Source: Stramenopiles sp. TOSAG23-6
Taxonomy: Eukaryota; Sar
Direction: 5' to 3'
DNA length: 11,716 nt
Assembly: GCA_900128565.1 (NCBI GenBank)
Contig: LT636244.1
Coordinates: forward strand, 1-11,716
The notes under the pieces were generated by a model. That model was not told the DNA's origin, ran no database searches, and was given only the letters and a program-made list of their open reading frames with translations. This document shows positions 7,507-11,716 of this stretch, one piece after another; position 1 is the first letter of the stretch, and every line of letters starts with the position of its first letter. The translations under genes and the position numbers were made by a program.

Positions 7507-8644
7507 ATATTATAGGCACGAAGTTGAGATATATGGCCATATAGAAACTCCACTAGACACCAATGGCTTATCATTAAATTATTTCTTCCCTCCTTTTCCC
7601 ATAAATAGAAGTAATAAATGGTATAAGTTGCGATACTTTATAATTGGATTGAAATTTTAAAACTAAATTTTAAAAACACAAATTTTTCACTTATCTTCAT
7701 TGCAGACCGTTGCAACGTATTCATGAAGAAGTCTCCAGAGAAGTTCCTTTAAAGATCTACCCTGGAATCCATTTTAAAACTCATTTACACTTTTAAATGT
7801 TATATTGCTTATTTTTTGGATAGGTATTTTGAAGAAAAACCTTCTCAAAGAAATATTATTTATGTAAACACTCTGCTACGAGTAGATAGAAAGAACTAAC
7901 TCAAGAATTCAACATAAATTTATTAGTTTTCTGGCTCGAGCCAATACACACAACTTTTATACTCGAAGCTCCCTACAAAGAAATACTTGATAAGTTTTAC
8001 TAATTGAAAGAGTCAGAACTATTCAAAATATTACCAAATCATCAAACATCTTTTTCCATGTCAAAATGCTTACTCAATGTAAACCAAGTTTAAAAAACAA
8101 TGCAACGAAAAAACAAGTACCTCCAAATAATAAAAAAATTGTTGCGGGTTCCATTATAAATAAGTTATAATATACGATTATTCGACCTCTGGTGGCGATG
8201 CTTTTAATATTTTGAGAAATTACAATAGTGATACCGTAACAACACAGAGTAGCTTGTAAAGAATCATTGCGATTGATCACTGGATACTAGCTGTTATATT
8301 TTGAGTAGAACCCTAACCCTACGTAATCTATCAAGCATCCTTGAATCTACTATATAGTTCCCTTAATTATTTCCCCTGAAAGAAGCGCATCTATATTATG
8401 TACTAGTGACAAGAATGAAAACGCCAGAAGTTAAAGGACTATAAAATCAACTCAAAGGAGATCTATTTTTTTGTGGAATATGGCAATGTAACAATAGAAA
8501 GTTTATGGTTGTAAAACTAGTCAATATTTTTTGGTCATTCCAAATTGCTTTTAATCTTAACTATGTAGATTATAAATTGATAATAACTATTTATCACATG
8601 ATAATCTAAAACTTTTAATAATGAATTGTGATATTAATTATGAT
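7507..8644. other. Long intergenic region downstream of the channel gene
   Basis: This 1.1-kb AT-rich stretch has no convincing gene. An AATAAA at 7613-7618 is a candidate poly(A) signal for the channel gene. TGGCTCGAGCCA at 7932-7943 is a perfect 12-bp palindrome. On the minus strand 8154-8074 a 26-codon ATG-initiated frame (MEPATIFLLFGGTCFF...) would make a tiny one-helix membrane peptide; it is unsupported by homology I can recall. An open stretch of about 30 codons after TTCATTGCAG (7696-7705) is discussed under rejected items. No tRNA or other RNA gene was recognised. Confidence 0.5.
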
Positions 8645-8944
8645 TTACATAAAAACAGCTTGTCCTAAAGTTGTCTGTCCTATATTAACAGACTCGAGCA
8701 CTTCGATTTCTACAACGCTGTTTCCTCGAATCAGTACCATACCAATTGGTTTTTTATCGTGCTGACTACGCACTTCTACACTCTCGTCGACAACCAAATT
8801 CATGAACATATCAAACCCACGAAGATATCCTACAACGATGCGTTCCTTATTCATTGTTATTCGAAGACGCTTTTCCATTAATTTTTTGAGTTCTGGCATA
8901 TCTCGCCGACGACCATTATTATCAGTAGTAGATGGTAACACCAT
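8645..8944 (-). CDS. SNRPG: Small nuclear ribonucleoprotein G (SmG)
   Basis: SmG is one of seven Sm proteins that form the ring on U1, U2, U4 and U5 snRNAs in the spliceosome. The product is 99 residues; human SmG is 76. After a basic N-terminal extension of about 16 residues (MVLPSTTDNNGRRRD), PELKKLMEKRLRITMN begins the domain. Sm1 (RIVVGYLRGFDMFMNLVVDE) has the G-x-L-x-G/R-F-D-x-x-M-N pattern of RNA-binding Sm loops. Sm2 (IGMVLIRGNSVVEIEVLE) carries the I-R-G-N signature. The combination GFDMFMNLVVDE and IGMVLIRGNSVV points to SmG rather than Lsm7, though the two are close. A short tail (NIGQTTLGQAVFM) extends past the usual end. The start is ATG 8944-8942. It is divergent from the gene at 9394. 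Confidence 0.9.
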   Translation of the reverse strand: MVLPSTTDNNGRRRDMPELKKLMEKRLRITMNKERIVVGYLRGFDMFMNLVVDESVEVRSQHDKKPIGMVLIRGNSVVEIEVLESVNIGQTTLGQAVFM

Positions 8945-9393
8945 TTTTCTGTATCTATAATAACAAACTGCTATATGCTACTAATTCAAACGGTTGAAAG
9001 CTTAACACTTTGTCAAATTACACTCTACTTTATTAGAGAGTGCTAAGGCAACGCAGCATGTAAAAAATACCTCGACTAAAGTTTCCAAATTGCACCACTC
9101 CAGTTTTTGCTAAAGCGCTGCAAACGCGACTCTCTCGACTCGAGTCAACGCGAACGCAAAGACACGAAATCGAAATCTCTCAAAAATTGAGTTGTGTGGT
9201 GGTCATAAATTATTAATGTTTGACATCATCATCATTATGAATTCTCCTTGCTATTCAAATGTTATTAAGCGAACGGAAAATATGAAGAGAATGCCCCCAC
9301 AATGAATATTATTGTTCTAGTACTGAGTTAGTTAATTATTTTGATATACTTTTTTAAAGTATCTTTGGTACCTGTTGAACGCCATTCAAATTT
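8945..9393. promoter_or_regulatory. Divergent promoter region between SmG and the gene at 9394
   Basis: No coding region is seen in these 449 bases. A CG-rich patch (about 9115-9165) in otherwise AT-rich DNA contains the perfect 10-bp palindrome GACTCGAGTC (9137-9146), next to ACGCGAACGC. This patch is the best candidate for a shared control element. I see no TATA box that I would trust. Confidence 0.35.
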
Positions 9394-9933
9394 ATGTTTT
9401 TTTGTCGACGACGTGTCACTTTCCAACGTTTTGCACGTTTTTTCTCAACGGCACAGAATAAAAATACACCCAATATTCCTAAAACTACTGATGTAGCTAC
9501 CGCTACTTTAAAACGGGAAAGTGTATTGCGTGAAGAATTGTATAACGCATCTGTTAATGGTGACCTTGGTAAAATTATGCAAATACAATCTCAGGGTGTG
9601 TACTTGTCTGATAAGTTCATTGCGGAAAAAAAGAAGAACGAAATAAATCTTAAAGAAACTTCTTATGGTCGTATATATCGCCGAAAAGATAATGGTAAAT
9701 GGCAAGCACATGATACACAGGGTCAATATTGTGGCCAATTTGAAACTTTAGATCAAGGAATAAAAAAGCTGAAACTTCAATTTCAATCAAAGCAAAACTC
9801 ACTTAAAACTTTTTCCGAGACACGTGAAGATCATTCTTTAAACGCTGAAGATACTTCATTAAGCGGCACACAAAAGTTCAGAGCCGGGGTCATGTTATGT
9901 AGCTTATTAGCTATATTTTACACGTATACGTGA
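9394..9933 (+). CDS. Unrecognised protein, probable mitochondrial presequence and C-terminal membrane segment
   Basis: 179 residues from ATG 9394. The N-terminus MFFCRRRVTFQRFARFFSTA is Arg-rich, has no acidic residue and can form an amphipathic helix. RFF before S matches the R-x-F/S pattern at mitochondrial processing sites, so import into mitochondria is likely (inference). Residues about 40-85 look helical and charged. Residues 89-127 (SYGRIYRRKDNGKW, CGQFETLDQGIKK) have a G-x-Y...GKW-x-A...G-x-F-x-T pattern that resembles the three strands and helix of AP2/integrase-type DNA-binding domains, but the match is weak. A hydrophobic stretch near the end (about 164-178, AGVMLCSLLAIFYTY) could be a tail anchor or inner-membrane helix. 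I do not recognise the family. It is divergent from SmG and convergent with the Hint gene. Confidence 0.7.
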   Translation: MFFCRRRVTFQRFARFFSTAQNKNTPNIPKTTDVATATLKRESVLREELYNASVNGDLGKIMQIQSQGVYLSDKFIAEKKKNEINLKETSYGRIYRRKDNGKWQAHDTQGQYCGQFETLDQGIKKLKLQFQSKQNSLKTFSETREDHSLNAEDTSLSGTQKFRAGVMLCSLLAIFYTYT

Positions 9934-10001
9934 GTTGAGTAAGTGAATAATATTTTGATGAGCACATAACGTGACCTGGGCAAGGAGAGCGATCGATTGG
10001 A

Positions 10002-10017
10002 GCAAGTTCAAACTTGC
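10002..10017. repeat. Short inverted repeat in the convergent gap
   Basis: GCAAGTTCAAACTTGC has 7-bp arms and a 2-base centre. It lies between two convergent genes and may be chance; it has no T run typical of a bacterial terminator, and none would be expected here. Confidence 0.4.
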
Positions 10018-10078
10018 ATCGTAAAGACAGAATACAATTAATTAGAAACCATGGAGTTTTCGCACACGTTTATAAATT

Positions 10079-10208
10079 TGTAGCATGATAATACAATATT
10101 CTTCTTTTGGTTCCAAGATAATCACTCCAACAGTGAACATTTAAAGCTGTAGCATTATAATACAACTTTCTTTTTGGATTCCAGGATAAACATTCCTCCA
10201 ATCAACAG
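10079..10208 (-). repeat. Degenerate direct duplication of the Hint gene 3' end
   Basis: Two copies start with TGTAGCAT at 10079 and 10148, 69 bases apart, and stay similar for about 60 bases (shared ATAATACAA, TTCC, GATAA, CTCCAA words). The copy at 10148-10208 contains the last codons and stop of the Hint gene (GGMFILESKKKVVL). Read on the minus strand, the copy at 10079-10139 would encode VGVIILEPKEEYCII, a related end out of step by one base. It looks like a decayed tandem duplicate of the final coding segment. Confidence 0.6.
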
Positions 10209-11716
10209 TATAATCGACGCTCCTGGCGCCACTAGCACTAGATGAAATGCATCAAGAGCTATGGCAAGCAAGGCCATTAATCCAATGAGGAAAAGCGAAA
10301 GTATAACAACGATAAATTGTTCAATTGAAGAAGAAATTGCTGAGATATCAATTTCACGACCATGATTTTCATCAGAATATCCTACTGTTGTGAGATAGTA
10401 TGCAAGTGTGTTCAGAAAACTCACATAAGGATGGCGACCATGATTACTTCCTCCTTCTTCTGCCCATCCAAAGCCTTCCCATACATTTTCACATAGGAAA
10501 CGAATTGGGGAGAGAAACATATGAATAACATCAGCACCTGTAAGCAACTCATAGTTTCCTATCTTTAGAGGAGGGGATGATGCATAGGAAGAAGCTAAAA
10601 TATTATTAACCATAATATTCCCATGAATAGTAGTTGGCGCATATATACCTCTCTTTTCTACCTGAGAAATACGTGTAATAGTAGATGATGACATGAGACT
10701 TTGTCCAGAATGCATGTGCCAAAGAATATCACCAACTTCCACAGTTTCTGCCAAGACAGGCTTGCGAGAGCTTATGCTTTCACCAGCAATGACAAAATGG
10801 TTACCAGTTAGTTCTAGTATACCCCCACTCTCTGTTTCTAATCGAAGAAATCTCTCGGTGATTTTCCCATCGCGATCCGCAAAAAGGTAAACTTTGGAGA
10901 ATTCATTTGGTCCAACAAGAACTTCATCACCAACTTGCAAATCTTCCATCAAGATACGCCGAGTTTTGTTTATATCAACCTTAACTTCAACTGTGGCATC
11001 GGCAGGAAAGCAAGCATTTGCAGTGGGACAGCAAGTCCTCGAGACAGAGTTTGGATTTGCACCTTCTTCTTGAGGGCATTTTGCTAGTTCATGTATTATG
11101 AAAAATATTCTTTTTTTGTTAGTAAAAAAAAATCGTTAGGTACAAAATTTGGTACAAAAAAATAAATTTCGAAATTCAATTTTGAAGACGTACGTATTTA
11201 TAATTACCGTAACTGCCCATTTGAATATCCGTGTAGCACATACACATTCCATTTGTACAGGATCCCCTTGTTGATTCCGACGGACCACCAGGAGTACAAT
11301 TAACACCTTTTGGTTCCCCGGTATTTCCTTGAGTCACAACGTTAGTATATGCCAAATCCTCATCATATCCCATAATTTTGTAGGAATTAGGTGCAAAATA
11401 GCATCCATATATCCAATCACCTTCCTCTCCAAGACGCCTTCCTCCTTTCCCTCCTCCCTTTGACGTCTTACCTTTTGGTGAATTTTCAGATTTCTTTGAT
11501 TTCTTTGGTTTCTTTGGTTTTTTAGGTTTTTGTTTTTTAGGATTTTTGTTTCTCTTTTTCTCTCTGCTCTCCTTTCTACTTTTCTCTTGCGGCGTCGGGT
11601 CGAAGCCATTATGAGCAGAATAGAAAACAAAACATTTGTTTGACGTATCTAAACATGTAGATGTAGAACATTCCACAAAGTATGAAGCCCCCGTCTTTCC
11701 CATTTCCGCTTTGATA
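10155..11716 (-). CDS. Hedgehog-type Hint-domain membrane protein (5' partial, two exons visible)
   Basis: Hint domains use an N-terminal Cys to rearrange and cleave the preceding peptide bond. Exon A is open from the window edge to about 11190-11208. It encodes a Cys-containing segment (ECSTSTC, SNKCF), a Lys-rich low-complexity spacer (KKPKKPKKSKK), RRLGEEGDW and a second Cys-rich segment ending CMCYTDIQMGSY. Exon B starts near 11083 with KCPQEEGANPNS, then CCPTANA and the Hint start CFPADATVEV with the nucleophile Cys. Hint blocks follow: LQVGDEVLVGP, LELTGNHFVIAG (the T-x-x-H catalytic motif), VEVGDILW and GIYAPTTIHGNIMVNNILASSYA, in which the Cys usual in Hedgehog (SCYA) is Ser. After about 60 residues come two hydrophobic helices (IVVILSLFLIGLMALLAIAL and LVLVAPGASIILLIGGMFIL) and the tail ESKKKVVL. 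Expected behaviour: a secretory or surface precursor whose N-terminal part could be released from a membrane-held Hint domain. The exon junction is uncertain. Confidence 0.8.
11084..11207 (-). other. Intron in the Hint gene (110 to 124 nt, donor uncertain)
   Basis: Exon B must receive one base from exon A, because all nearby acceptors (CTAG before 11083 and the later AAG sites) are phase 1. Possible phase-1 donors are GTAATT at 11207, giving SYAKCPQ, and the weak GTCTTC at 11189, giving KYVPKCPQ. The best-looking donor, GTACGT at 11193, is phase 0 and would put the Hint domain out of frame. The intron contains TACCTAAC and ACTAAC (branch-point-like), T runs and ends CATAATACATGAACTAG. Confidence 0.6.

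Noticed and set aside
7696-7797. TTCATTGCAG followed by an open stretch reading LQRIHEEVSREVPLKIYPG..., a possible 3' exon of the channel gene
   Set aside because: The frame of about 30 codons needs two bases from the upstream exon, and the only donor-like site at the channel end (GTATGA at 7501) is phase 0, which gives just six codons before a stop. The channel already ends sensibly at 7506.
8074-8154. 26-codon minus-strand frame MEPATIFLLFGGTCFF..., a possible microprotein
   Set aside because: Very short, in AT-rich DNA where hydrophobic frames arise by chance, and no family recalled. Mentioned only within the intergenic entry.
8311-8325. ACCCTAACCCTA, telomere-like repeat
   Set aside because: Only two units inside ordinary sequence with genes on both sides; not evidence of a telomere or chromosome end.
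11176-11193. Exon A ending in VRLQN at its own stop, as a separate gene
   Set aside because: The stop lies just past good donor sequences, and the Hint exon needs an upstream exon with Cys-rich secretory character. A shared gene is more likely, though the exact junction is unresolved.
11464-11600. Lys-rich low-complexity segment as a misread intron in exon A
   Set aside because: The frame stays open through it and both sides encode Cys-bearing segments. No donor-acceptor pair removes it cleanly by eye, so I kept it as coding.

Overview
The window is eukaryotic nuclear DNA. It is AT-rich, the genes are not in operons, and it encodes a U-snRNP core protein (SmG), an Hsp70-interacting protein (Hip/ST13), an N-terminal half of sphingosine-1-phosphate lyase, a two-pore-type cation channel and a Hedgehog-type Hint-domain membrane protein. 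At least one gene (Hip) is clearly interrupted by a short GT-AG intron; two further introns of 93 to about 124 nt are inferred. Hint proteins of this style (YAPTT...G.I.VN..ASSYA) together with TRANK1-like helicases suggest a unicellular protist, perhaps a stramenopile such as a diatom. That lineage call is inference and of low to moderate confidence.

Layout. 1-985 (+): 3' end of a superfamily-I helicase/TRANK1-like gene, cut by the window edge. 1370-2074 (+): N-terminal half of sphingosine-1-phosphate lyase, which stops before the catalytic-lysine region. An intron-like stretch (2075-2167) then joins it in phase to an unrelated, unrecognised 175-residue 3' exon (2168-2695). 2786-3973 (-): Hip co-chaperone in two exons, converging on that gene. 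4405-7506 (+): a single-exon 1033-residue two-pore-channel-like protein with unusual selectivity-filter segments, divergent from Hip. 7507-8644: noncoding as far as can be seen. 8645-8944 (-): SmG. 9394-9933 (+): unrecognised protein with a mitochondrial-presequence-like N-terminus, divergent from SmG. 10155-11716 (-): Hint-domain protein with a Lys-rich, Cys-containing N-terminal part and two C-terminal membrane segments. Its 5' end lies beyond the window.

The genes do not form an evident pathway; the order looks like ordinary dense protist gene packing with alternating divergent and convergent pairs. The most interesting signals are: (1) the Hint protein, a candidate self-cleaving membrane-anchored precursor, with a decayed duplicate of its last coding segment just downstream; (2) sequence similarity between introns of unrelated genes, which suggests a shared mobile (introner-like) origin; (3) the chimeric half-lyase gene joined exactly through one of those introns; and (4) the two-pore channel with an altered filter and a reduced voltage-sensor charge pattern.
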